This document shows, piece by piece, positions 41,501-48,410 of a stretch of DNA of 48,410 bases; within the stretch, counting starts at the first letter, position 1; the number at the start of each line of letters is the position of its first letter. The notes beneath the pieces were generated by a model that saw nothing but the letters and a program-made list of their open reading frames with translations, was not told where the DNA came from and made no database searches. The position numbers and the translations under genes were made by a program. The stretch is from JAAZZIT01 sp964480525 (lineage in GTDB: Bacteria; Bacillota; Clostridia; Oscillospirales; Ruminococcaceae), in NCBI GenBank assembly GCA_964480525.1, contig CAYZOV010000013.1, positions 1-48,410 on the forward strand, written 5' to 3'.

Positions 41501-42427
41501 TTAGTTGTTAATTTTTTCAAGCGTGTTAAGGTCGTATGGCGTCCTCTGGTAAACACAATAGTTAAGCCAGTTTGCATACATAAGGTTTGCCGAACAGCTC
41601 CAGTTAAAGATTGGGGTATTTTCGGGATTGTTGTCAGGAAAATAGTTGTACGGTACTTTGATGTCCAAACCTTTTTCAACGTCACGGAAATATTCTTTTG
41701 CCAAAGTTTCTCGGTCGTATTCCCAATGACCCAAAAGGAAAAATTGTCGCTCCGTTTTGTCGCAAACAACGTGCAAGCCTGCTTCGTATGATTCCGCAAC
41801 AATTGTTAAAGCGTCGATTTTTTCTATATCACATTTTCTGACTTCGGTGTGTCGTGAGTGAGGACAATGAAATACATCTCCAAATCCTTTCAGCAAGGTG
41901 TTTTCAGGGTGTAAAATGTGATGTTTGAAATTTCCGAACATTTTTTCATTAAGAGAATACTTTGGTATTCCGTAATGGTAATACAAACCTGCCTGCGCTC
42001 CCCAACAAATATGTATCGTTGAATAGACGTTTGTCTTTGTCCACTCGAAAACTTCGCAAAGTTCGTCCCAATAATCAACGTCCTCAAAATCTAAAAGTTC
42101 TACAGGAGCGCCTGTGATAATTACGCCGTCGTACTTGTTTTCTTTAACTTCGTCAAACGATTTGTAAAAAGCAAGCATATGTTCCTGCGGTGTGTTTTTA
42201 GAAACATGATTCATCTGTACAAGGTCAATTTCCACATGAAGCGGTGTGTTACTCAAAAGCCTTAAAAGCTGTGTTTCCGTAACGATTTTGTCAGGCATAA
42301 GATTAACAATTGCGATTTTCAAAGGACGTATATCCTGATGAAACGCTCTGTCGTTTGGAATTGCAAATATTTTTTCTTTTTCAAGCGTTGAAAAAGCGGG
42401 CAAATTGTCCGGTATAATAATAGGCAT
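41501..42427 (-). CDS. metAA: Homoserine O-acetyltransferase, MetA type
   Basis: 308 residues of the MetA glutamine-amidotransferase-like fold that activates homoserine for methionine synthesis. The Cys nucleophile is in HICWGAQAGL (Cys141), the catalytic His in LGHWEYD, and the substrate motifs GIPK and HSRHTEV are present. At the acyl-specificity position (Glu110 in ITGAPVE, aligned to Gly111 of E. coli MetA) a Glu is seen, which marks acetyl-CoA users in this family despite the usual 'succinyltransferase' name. It is monocistronic with its own promoter. I saw no SAM riboswitch or T-box in the 215 bases upstream. Confidence 0.93.
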   Translation of the reverse strand: MPIIIPDNLPAFSTLEKEKIFAIPNDRAFHQDIRPLKIAIVNLMPDKIVTETQLLRLLSNTPLHVEIDLVQMNHVSKNTPQEHMLAFYKSFDEVKENKYDGVIITGAPVELLDFEDVDYWDELCEVFEWTKTNVYSTIHICWGAQAGLYYHYGIPKYSLNEKMFGNFKHHILHPENTLLKGFGDVFHCPHSRHTEVRKCDIEKIDALTIVAESYEAGLHVVCDKTERQFFLLGHWEYDRETLAKEYFRDVEKGLDIKVPYNYFPDNNPENTPIFNWSCSANLMYANWLNYCVYQRTPYDLNTLEKINN

Positions 42428-42462
42428 AATAAACCTCCGTAGTTTTTAATCTATATCATAAC

Positions 42463-42491
42463 ATTTTAGCACAAAAATAATTGTGTTGCAA
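42463..42491 (-). promoter_or_regulatory. metAA: metAA promoter
   Basis: Minus strand TTGCAA (42486-42491), 17-base spacer, TAAAAT (42463-42468). Confidence 0.65.
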
Positions 42492-42560
42492 TAGTTTTGG
42501 CTTAATTTTCAGATTGCGTTAAATATTGTACTAAAAAAGTTTTATAAAATTTGAGTTTTG

Positions 42561-42589
42561 TTGACATTTAAATTTTGAAATGTTATAAT
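42561..42589 (+). promoter_or_regulatory. Promoter of the unknown gene pair
   Basis: TTGACA (42561-42566), 17-base spacer, TATAAT (42584-42589): full consensus, so these small genes are probably well expressed. Confidence 0.75.
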
Positions 42590-42642
42590 TTAAATAATCT
42601 TAAAGAGAATCATTTCGCAAAAGTTTTCAGGAGGAAAAACAA

Positions 42643-43026
42643 ATGGGAAAAAGAAAATCAACAAAAAATGCGCTTTATAATCTTAACGCTTTAGATGAAA
42701 AACAACTTGACGTTATAATTAAAGATTTTCTTGATTCTCATAGTGTTTCGGAAGATTATGTTCATAAGCTTGAAAAATTTAAAACCCTGCTAAGTTGTTT
42801 TTTGGAATATAATCATTTGGTTTTTGTACAATGGGGACAAGAAGAAAATGATACTTTGTTTATAGATGTGCTGACCTACATTTGGAATGTTGAGGCTGAA
42901 AACCGACTGGATTTTAAAGATTTGCTTGAAATTTGCACAATGGATATTGATTCCGAAATCGACGCAAAAGCTAAAGATGATTTTCCTCTTATGATTAGAT
43001 TTACAGTTAAGGGGGCGGACCAATGA
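42643..43026 (+). CDS. Hypothetical protein, first of unknown pair
   Basis: 127 residues, soluble, acidic after a basic N-terminus (GKRKSTKNALYN). The predicted structure is a helical start and a beta-rich end (LMIRFTVKG). I recognise no family or catalytic motif. It is preceded by AGGAGG and a consensus promoter, and overlaps the next gene by four bases (ATGA). The pair looks like two partners that work together, perhaps as a complex. The dense Trp/Phe content (FVQWGQEEND; TYIWNVEAENR) suggests a folded domain. Confidence 0.6.
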   Translation: MGKRKSTKNALYNLNALDEKQLDVIIKDFLDSHSVSEDYVHKLEKFKTLLSCFLEYNHLVFVQWGQEENDTLFIDVLTYIWNVEAENRLDFKDLLEICTMDIDSEIDAKAKDDFPLMIRFTVKGADQ

Positions 43027-43388
43027 TAAGTAGAGTAGGAAATGATTTGATTTATTCTTATTATGGCGAACCGTATCATTTCTATCTGGAAAAATCTATG
43101 GAGGCTCTTGATTATCAAATGACTTTTGCTCCGGAAGAAAAAAGAAAAATTGCCTGTGACTTTTACGGAATATTTTTAAAGTTCTGTAGCAGTTGTGAAT
43201 CGCTTGAATTTTCACACATTTATATGCGAGATGAAGATTGCGTGGTTTTTACGTTGTATCTTATGGGAAATGTTTATGATAAGGTTAAGGAAAATGTTTT
43301 GAATATGGCGGAATTTTCCGATTGCTTTTCTATCTGCAAATATAATTCCTTTGAATGGACGATAAATTATATTGTTTATCTTAGTTAA
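43023..43388 (+). CDS. Hypothetical protein, second of unknown pair
   Basis: 121 residues, translationally coupled to the gene before it. Cys-containing (FCSSCESLEF), aromatic and acidic; no signal peptide or membrane helix; no recognised domain. It is length-matched to its partner, with the same alternation of long helices and a few strands, so the two might be distant paralogues. That is a weak impression. No terminator separates it clearly from glyA, which has its own promoter. Confidence 0.58.
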   Translation: MISRVGNDLIYSYYGEPYHFYLEKSMEALDYQMTFAPEEKRKIACDFYGIFLKFCSSCESLEFSHIYMRDEDCVVFTLYLMGNVYDKVKENVLNMAEFSDCFSICKYNSFEWTINYIVYLS

Positions 43389-43454
43389 AGTGTATAATTT
43401 AAAATTATTTTTTCGTTTATTTGGCAGTTTTTTCAAAAAAATTGTCATAACCTC

Positions 43455-43483
43455 TTGAAAAATTATGCAAAATAGGTTATAAT
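43455..43483 (+). promoter_or_regulatory. glyA: glyA promoter
   Basis: TTGAAA (43455-43460), 17-base spacer, TATAAT (43478-43483). Confidence 0.72.
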
Positions 43484-43516
43484 ATTTTTGAAATATTTAT
43501 TTAAGGAGTTTTTTCT

Positions 43517-44764
43517 ATGAAAATGATGGATACTATTGGTTTTGTTGAAGAATTTGACAAAGAAGTCGGCGAAGCGCTCCAGTCTGAACTTAAAAGACAA
43601 AGGAGAAATCTTGAACTTATCGCAAGTGAAAATATCGTTTCGCCTGCTGTTATGGCTGCAATGGGAACAGTTTTGACAAATAAATATGCCGAAGGTTACC
43701 CTGCAAAGAGATACTACGGCGGTTGCGAATGTGTTGACGTTGTTGAAAATATCGCTATTGAAAGAGCTTGCAAGCTTTTTGGTGCAAAATATGCAAACGT
43801 TCAGCCACACTCAGGCGCACAGGCTAACACAGCCGTTTACTTTGCACTTGTAAACCCTGGTGATACAATTATGGGTATGAGCCTTGCTCACGGCGGACAC
43901 CTCACACACGGTTCACCTGTAAATCTTTCAGGTAAATACTTTAACTTTGTTTCGTATGGTCTGGGTGATGATGAAACTATCGACTATGACGCAGTTGAAA
44001 AAATGGCTAAGGAAAACCAGCCTAAGCTTATCGTTGCAGGTGCGTCTGCATATCCGAGAGCAATAGATTTTGAAAGACTTTCTAAAATTGCAAAGAGCGT
44101 CGGAGCATACCTTATGGTTGATATGGCACATATTGCAGGTCTTGTTGCGGCAGGACTTCACCAGTCGCCTGTACCATATGCTGACGTTGTTACAACAACA
44201 ACTCACAAAACTCTCAGAGGCCCTAGAGGAGGACTTATCCTCACAAATGATGAGGAACTCGCAAAGAAGATTAACAAGGCTATTTTCCCGGGAACACAGG
44301 GCGGCCCTTTAATGCACGTTATCGCTTCAAAGGCAGTATGCTTCGGTGAAGCTCTTAAACCTGAATTTAAGGCATATCAGGAGCAGATTATCAAAAATGC
44401 GAAAACTCTTGCAAAAGCGTTGGTTGAAAAGGGCTTCAGACTTGTATCAGGTGGAACAGACAACCACCTTATGCTTGTTGACCTACAGCCGTTTAACATC
44501 ACAGGTAAGGAACTTGAAAAGAAGCTTGACGAGGTATATATTACAGTAAACAAAAACGCTATTCCGAACGACCCACAAAGTCCATTTATCACAAGTGGTG
44601 TGAGAATCGGTACACCTGCTGTAACAAGCAGAGGTCTTGTTGAAGAGGATATGCTCAAGATTGCTGAATTTATTTATCTTACTGCAACGGATTTTGAAAA
44701 CAAGGCTGACGAAATCAGAGCAGGCGTTACTGCAATTTGCGAAAAATACCCACTCTACGAATAA
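43517..44764 (+). CDS. glyA: Serine hydroxymethyltransferase
   Basis: 415 residues, PLP enzyme interconverting serine and glycine with tetrahydrofolate. LELIASENIVSPAVMAAMGT, YAEGYPAKRYYGGCE, and TTTTHKTLRGPRGG with the PLP Lys (about 228) are all intact. The length is standard. AAGGAG lies upstream of the ATG. It has its own promoter and is followed by a strong stem-loop. Confidence 0.97.
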   Translation: MKMMDTIGFVEEFDKEVGEALQSELKRQRRNLELIASENIVSPAVMAAMGTVLTNKYAEGYPAKRYYGGCECVDVVENIAIERACKLFGAKYANVQPHSGAQANTAVYFALVNPGDTIMGMSLAHGGHLTHGSPVNLSGKYFNFVSYGLGDDETIDYDAVEKMAKENQPKLIVAGASAYPRAIDFERLSKIAKSVGAYLMVDMAHIAGLVAAGLHQSPVPYADVVTTTTHKTLRGPRGGLILTNDEELAKKINKAIFPGTQGGPLMHVIASKAVCFGEALKPEFKAYQEQIIKNAKTLAKALVEKGFRLVSGGTDNHLMLVDLQPFNITGKELEKKLDEVYITVNKNAIPNDPQSPFITSGVRIGTPAVTSRGLVEEDMLKIAEFIYLTATDFENKADEIRAGVTAICEKYPLYE

Positions 44765-44775
44765 ATCACAAATAC

Positions 44776-44809
44776 AACAAAAGCCACATCGCAAAATGTG
44801 GCTTTTGTT
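44776..44809. terminator. Stem-loop after glyA
   Basis: aacaaaagccacat (44776-44789) with atgtggcttttgtt (44796-44809): 14-bp perfect stem, 6-base loop. The T-run is inside the stem, so termination is likely but the hairpin may also separate glyA from the next small gene. Confidence 0.75.
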
Positions 44810-44836
44810 AAAAATATCAGAAAGGAGCAATGTTTT

Positions 44837-45127
44837 ATGAATGAAATACTTAACACTTTTCTTGACGAAGAAGTAACTTCGGAACAGTATCACGAGCTTT
44901 TTGATTTTGTTGCGTCTGTGAAGATTACACGAGGTACGTTTATCGGAAATTCTCATACAGTTTTGAAAACAGCGGGAGATACTTTTATTATTTATCGTGA
45001 AATAATTACTCCTGAGAAAACCTTGAAATACGAAACGGCTGTTGTTGTGGGACAGGAATACCTTATGAAAAAAATTAACAGCATTGCGTATCAAAGAAAA
45101 TTTTCTGATATAAGAAATATTATCTAA
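44837..45127 (+). CDS. Hypothetical protein upstream of rarA
   Basis: 96 residues, soluble, acidic, mixed alpha/beta (EVTSEQYHELFDFVASVKI; GDTFIIYREIITPEKTLKYETAVVV). I recognise no family. ATG 44837 is chosen because AAAGGAG sits ten bases upstream; the longer frame starts inside the glyA stem-loop. It lies 22 bases before rarA and is likely co-transcribed, but that does not indicate function. Confidence 0.65.
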   Translation: MNEILNTFLDEEVTSEQYHELFDFVASVKITRGTFIGNSHTVLKTAGDTFIIYREIITPEKTLKYETAVVVGQEYLMKKINSIAYQRKFSDIRNII

Positions 45128-45149
45128 TTTAAAACTAAGGAGTTTAACT

Positions 45150-46415
45150 ATGGCTAAGCCATTGGCAGATAAAATTCGTCCTAAAAATCTTGATGAGGTC
45201 GTCGGACAAAAGCATATTTTGAGTAAAAACGGCGTTTTGCGAAGAATTATCGAAAGCGGTAAAATCCCAAATATGATTTTTTACGGCCCATCAGGCGTCG
45301 GGAAAACCACTGTGGCACGAATTATTGCCGAAAATACCAATCTTAAAATGTGCAAGCTAAACGGCACTTCAACTTCAGTTGCGGACATTAAAGACGTTAT
45401 TGCTCAAACCGAAACAATAGACGGATTTAACGGAATTTTGCTTTATTTAGACGAAATTCAATATCTTAATAAAAAACAACAACAGTCGCTTTTGGAGTAT
45501 ATTGAAAACGGTAAAATCACTCTAATTGCGTCCACAACAGAAAATCCGTATTTTTGTATTTTTAACGCTGTTTTGAGCCGTTCTACTGTTTTTGAGTTTA
45601 AATCTATCGAACCCGAGGACGTAATGCCTGCCATAAGACGTGCTTTTCAGATTGTTGCAGAAGAACAACAGTTGAAACTTAAAATTGAAAACGGCGTAGT
45701 TGAATATATCGCAAAAGGCTGTGGCGGTGATGTGAGAAAATCTATAAATACTGTTGAACTTTGTGCGTTGACTGCCGACAGCGACGGCGAAAGCCTTATT
45801 GTCAGGCTGGATAACGTTAAACAGCTTACGCAACGTAGCAATATGCGTTATGACCGTGACGGTGACCAGCATTATGATTTGCTTTCGGCATTGCAAAAGT
45901 CAATTCGGGGAAGTGACGAAAATGCCGCAATCCACTATGCCGCACGGCTTTTGGAATCGGGGGATTTATTGTCGCTGTGCCGACGACTTTTGGTTATCGC
46001 AAGCGAGGACATTGGTCTTGCATATCCGCAGGCGATAGTTATTACAAAAGCTTGCGTAGACAGCGCATTGCAATTGGGATTGCCTGAAGCGGGAATACCA
46101 ATTGCCGAAGCTGTGATTTTGCTTGCTACGTCGCCTAAGTCCAATTCTTCGTACATGGCATTGGCAAATGCTAAGGAAGATATTCAAAAGGGAACAACAA
46201 ACAGTTTTCCGAGATGTCTGCAAAACAAACATTTTGACGGTGATGACGTTAAAGAAAAAGGACAGTTTTATAAGTATCCACATGACTATCCAAATCATTA
46301 TGTTGTGCAACAATATTTGCCTGATGAATTAAAAAACAGAGTTTATTATGAATTTGGCGAAAACAAACTTGAACAAGCTTCAAAACAATACTGGGCAAAA
46401 ATTAAAGGAAAATAA
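45150..46415 (+). CDS. rarA: Replication-associated recombination protein A (MgsA/WRNIP1 type AAA ATPase)
   Basis: 421 residues. The start LADKIRPKNLDEVVGQKHIL is the family signature, then Walker A GPSGVGKTT (about 46-54), Walker B LLYLDEIQYLNKKQQ and sensor GKITLIASTTENP. The C-terminal tetramerisation region has SIRGSDENAAIHYAARLLESGD and SEDIGLAYPQA. It acts at stalled replication forks. GGAG precedes the ATG. A stem-loop follows the stop. Confidence 0.95.
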   Translation: MAKPLADKIRPKNLDEVVGQKHILSKNGVLRRIIESGKIPNMIFYGPSGVGKTTVARIIAENTNLKMCKLNGTSTSVADIKDVIAQTETIDGFNGILLYLDEIQYLNKKQQQSLLEYIENGKITLIASTTENPYFCIFNAVLSRSTVFEFKSIEPEDVMPAIRRAFQIVAEEQQLKLKIENGVVEYIAKGCGGDVRKSINTVELCALTADSDGESLIVRLDNVKQLTQRSNMRYDRDGDQHYDLLSALQKSIRGSDENAAIHYAARLLESGDLLSLCRRLLVIASEDIGLAYPQAIVITKACVDSALQLGLPEAGIPIAEAVILLATSPKSNSSYMALANAKEDIQKGTTNSFPRCLQNKHFDGDDVKEKGQFYKYPHDYPNHYVVQQYLPDELKNRVYYEFGENKLEQASKQYWAKIKGK

Positions 46416-46421
46416 TGAAAT

Positions 46422-46455
46422 AACGCACATTTTCTGTTTTAGAAAAATGTGCGTT
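46422..46455. terminator. Shared terminator between rarA and the S1-domain gene
   Basis: aacgcacatttt (46422-46433) with aaaatgtgcgtt (46444-46455), 10-base loop, between convergent genes. Confidence 0.8.
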
Positions 46456-46460
46456 TTGCT

Positions 46461-47381
46461 TTATTCAAAAACGGATATTATTTCTTTTGGACTTTCGGGC
46501 GTTGAGTATTCCCACCGTTTAATTATTCCGTCGGTTATGTAATAATCAAAGTCTGTGTTTTTTATAGGTGAATCAAATACGTCCACGATTATAAGTTTAA
46601 CTTTCATTTTTTCGGGAATAATCGCTTTAATATATACGCTTGCTTTTTGACCTGCTTTTGCCCCGTCGAAGCTTTCTGCAAGTCCTGCTAAATTCGGAGC
46701 AAGTTCCACAAAAACACCATAGCTTTCAACACTTCGGATTATTCCCGTTACGGTTTCGCCCACAGTAAACTTGTTTGCGTTTTCAATCCACGTTCCCAAA
46801 AGTTCTTTGTGTGACAAGCACACTTTGTTTGCTTCGACTGATTTTACCACCGCATATATTTCCTGATTGTTGTAAAACCTGTCTGTAGGGTGTGAAATTC
46901 TTGAAACAGATATTGCGTCAATCGGGATTAACGACGGCAAACCGCACCCTATGTCAACAAAGCACCCAAAAGATTCAAAATGCGTTATTCTTGCGGGTAT
47001 AACCTGACCGCAAACCAAATTTCGCACATATTCTTTCAACGACTGCGTTTGTGCAAGTTTTCGTGACAAAATAGCGGTAACAACTCCGTCGCTGTCAAGT
47101 TCTATGCACAAAGGTTTAAAACATACAAATCTGTTGACTTTTGAAATTAAAGCTATGTCTTTTGTTGTTCCGTCGTCAATGCCAACAGCGCCTTCAAGAC
47201 GTGGTATAATGCCTTTGCCAAAAGGAAGTTCAACAATAAGGTTGTGTTCGCTGTCACACATTATAACTCTGGCTTCGAGAGTAATGTTTTTGTCAATTGC
47301 TTCTTTGAAATTTTCTTGACTGCTTAGATATTTTTGGTTTTCTTCTGTAAAATACAATTTGCCTTCCGGATAGAAATTCAT
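46461..47381 (-). CDS. S1 RNA-binding domain protein
   Basis: 306 residues with two clear S1 domains (GQVIPARITHFESFGCFVDIG, about 128-195; GETVTGIIRSVESYGVFVELA, about 205-265). A first, degenerate one precedes them (ARVIMCDSEHNLIVELPFGKG, about 37-60). It is shorter than ribosomal protein S1 and may be a reduced S1-like translation factor typical of Clostridia. The second S1 domain has an extra loop (DAISVSRISHPTDRF). GGAGG precedes the ATG. It is last of a minus-strand pair with the 97-residue protein. Confidence 0.82.
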   Translation of the reverse strand: MNFYPEGKLYFTEENQKYLSSQENFKEAIDKNITLEARVIMCDSEHNLIVELPFGKGIIPRLEGAVGIDDGTTKDIALISKVNRFVCFKPLCIELDSDGVVTAILSRKLAQTQSLKEYVRNLVCGQVIPARITHFESFGCFVDIGCGLPSLIPIDAISVSRISHPTDRFYNNQEIYAVVKSVEANKVCLSHKELLGTWIENANKFTVGETVTGIIRSVESYGVFVELAPNLAGLAESFDGAKAGQKASVYIKAIIPEKMKVKLIIVDVFDSPIKNTDFDYYITDGIIKRWEYSTPESPKEIISVFE

Positions 47382-47453
47382 AATTTATACCTCCAATAAT
47401 TTGAGAAATTCTTTCTCTTTTCTTATAAATTCTATGCCGAAAATTATATTTTA

Positions 47454-47747
47454 TTACTTTGTTCTGATTGAAGTTGCACCTTGCGAAACTAAAATTTGGT
47501 GTATTGTTTTTGCCGAATCGGCAGGACAGCATATTGTTAGTTTAACGTGCGAAAATATAACAGTATCAAAAATGCTGTTTGTGGCTTTAATTTGCAAATG
47601 TTTGGCGTAATCAAGAGGGTGTTCGGTTTGGTCAAATGTTTCGTACGAAATGTCAATTGAAAAAACGGGAATCCCCAGACTTCGGATTTTCCCCATAATT
47701 AACTCACCGTTTTCCACAGAATTTAAATCGCAAGTAATAATTCTCAT
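47454..47747 (-). CDS. Hypothetical 97-residue protein
   Basis: 97 residues. IITCDLNSVENGELIMGKIRSLGIPVFSIDIS looks like a Rossmann-type first strand and helix, and the later VKLTICCPADSAKTIHQILVSQGATSIRTK is a ferredoxin-like helix-strand. I do not recognise it; a small regulatory or ACT/PII-like domain is conceivable but unproven. AGGAGG precedes the ATG. It heads the unit with the S1-domain gene and has its own promoter at 47769-47797. Confidence 0.6.
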   Translation of the reverse strand: MRIITCDLNSVENGELIMGKIRSLGIPVFSIDISYETFDQTEHPLDYAKHLQIKATNSIFDTVIFSHVKLTICCPADSAKTIHQILVSQGATSIRTK

Positions 47748-47768
47748 AATTTTTTATCCTCCTTGATA

Positions 47769-47797
47769 AGTATAATTGTATTATCTGTAAAATTCAA
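47769..47797 (-). promoter_or_regulatory. Promoter of the 97-residue protein/S1 unit
   Basis: Minus strand TTGAAT (47792-47797), 17-base spacer, TATACT (47769-47774), 22 bases before the ATG. Confidence 0.6.
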
Positions 47798-47892
47798 AAA
47801 AATAAGGAAAAGTCAAGGGGTTTGTGCGAAAAAGTCCGAAAATCTGCAAAGTTTGTTAATGTTGCACAAATAGTGGGCTTTGTTTTTGCATA

Positions 47893-48410
47893 CTATGCTC
47901 TCATAATACTGTTGATGCAAGCCTCGTAAAGTTCAGCGGAGGTGTAATAGTCAAACATTTCTCTTGGGTAGTTGTTGATCCACTTTTCAAGTTTTCGTAT
48001 TTCGGCGGGCGTTGTGTTGGTAAAATCATAGCCTTTGGGATAATGGCGGCGCACCATTTTGTTTTGGTTTTCGTTTGAGCCTCTTTCGTAAGAGCTGTAA
48101 GGGTGGCAATAATAAAGTTTCGTGCGTTTACGGTCCGGGTGTATGCTGCTTTGTTCTATACCGGCAAAGTCGGAAAACTCGGATCCGTTATCAACCGTTA
48201 TGCTTTGGAATATGTGAGCAAACATCTCCGTGCCGAGTTCCTTTTCAAGTTTGTTTAATGCCGCCACAACGCTTGCGGCGGTTTTGTCGGGCATAAGGCG
48301 TATGATCTCATTACGGGTTTTGCGTTCCGTCAATACAAGCAATGTTTTCTTGGTACCCTTTTTACCCTCCACGCAGTCCATCTCCCAATGCCCAAAGGTT
48401 AAACGCTCGG
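47893..48410 (-). mobile_element. IS30-family transposase, 3' part (runs off the window edge)
   Basis: The catalytic (rve-type) half of an IS30 transposase. The frame stays open to the last base, so the start lies outside. The DDE residues are in GHWEMDCVEG (first Asp), ITVDNGSEFSDF (second Asp) and ERGSNENQNKMVRRHYPKGYDF (Glu). The helix-turn-helix part is not visible. The left part of the element and both terminal repeats cannot be confirmed; the downstream end lies somewhere between 47800 and 47892, perhaps near the gttaatgttgcacaaatag at about 47855-47873. The gene reads toward the 97-residue protein gene. Confidence 0.93.

Noticed and set aside
42428..42642. SAM riboswitch or T-box upstream of metAA
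   Set aside because: No conserved T-box sequence and no multi-helix plus terminator arrangement; only two divergent promoters are seen.
1..48410. CRISPR array, prophage or toxin-antitoxin locus
   Set aside because: No regularly spaced repeats, phage structural genes or recognisable toxin families were found.

Overview
The window reads as a chromosome segment of a low-GC, strictly anaerobic, Gram-positive Clostridia, most likely Oscillospiraceae (Ruminococcus-like). This is inferred from a clostridial-type AdhE, a sensory [FeFe]-hydrogenase/phosphatase/group B hydrogenase cluster, FeoA/FeoB with a FeoB-associated Cys-rich protein and a DUF3793 protein, a SpoVM peptide, a SpoIVFB-like protease, TIGR03960/TIGR03936-type proteins and the clostridial housekeeping set. 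No species call can be made without a search. TGA is a normal stop here: hydS, the FprA fusion, dtd and the SpoIVFB-like gene all end in TGA.

Layout. 1-7074 (+): the end of adhE, interrupted by an in-frame TGA at a conserved Trp; an APH-fold kinase; two thioredoxin-like 2Fe-2S proteins; then a PAS-containing sensory [FeFe]-hydrogenase, a SpoIIE/PP2C phosphatase and a catalytic group B [FeFe]-hydrogenase. This fits fermentative ethanol/H2 metabolism with an H2- or redox-sensing branch. 7130-7244 is a small cloverleaf-like inverted-repeat element. 7265-14887 (-): an iron block of four transcription units (DUF3793-flavodoxin; feoB-Cys-rich protein-HMA protein; feoA; an FtsX-type ABC transporter ending in an unlisted 36-residue peptide gene). 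Each unit is preceded by copies of a TTAG-N6-CTAA dyad resembling a DtxR/IdeR box; at feoA and the ABC operon it sits just downstream of a consensus promoter. 15077-16867 (+): an FprA-flavin reductase-rubredoxin fusion for O2/NO reduction.

17088-22650 (+): an alpha/beta hydrolase, a membrane MurF-like ligase and a Ddl operon, flanked by two secreted or lipid-anchored proteins that share an upstream AAACGTTT/TGCACAA motif. 22695-24978 (-): lipoprotein, NAD(P)H-hydrate dehydratase, AcpS and a two-TM protein. 25115-26780 (+): aldose epimerase-like protein, D-aminoacyl-tRNA deacylase, ArsC/Spx-like protein. Then tRNA-Arg(ACG), an MFS transporter and a sporulation pair (spoVM, SpoIVFB-like).

29236-47797 is mostly housekeeping: radical SAM TIGR03960 with its partner, rplS with a structured leader, tandem signal peptidases, rbgA, rnhB, yraN-type, thrC, a DUF1540 protein, a metallophosphoesterase, tig-clpP-clpX, metAA, an unknown gene pair, glyA, rarA, and an S1-domain protein. 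The window ends inside an IS30-family transposase (-). Apart from tRNA-Arg I see no rRNA, CRISPR array, prophage or plasmid backbone. Gene-free gaps are short and mostly hold the promoters, operators and terminators listed.
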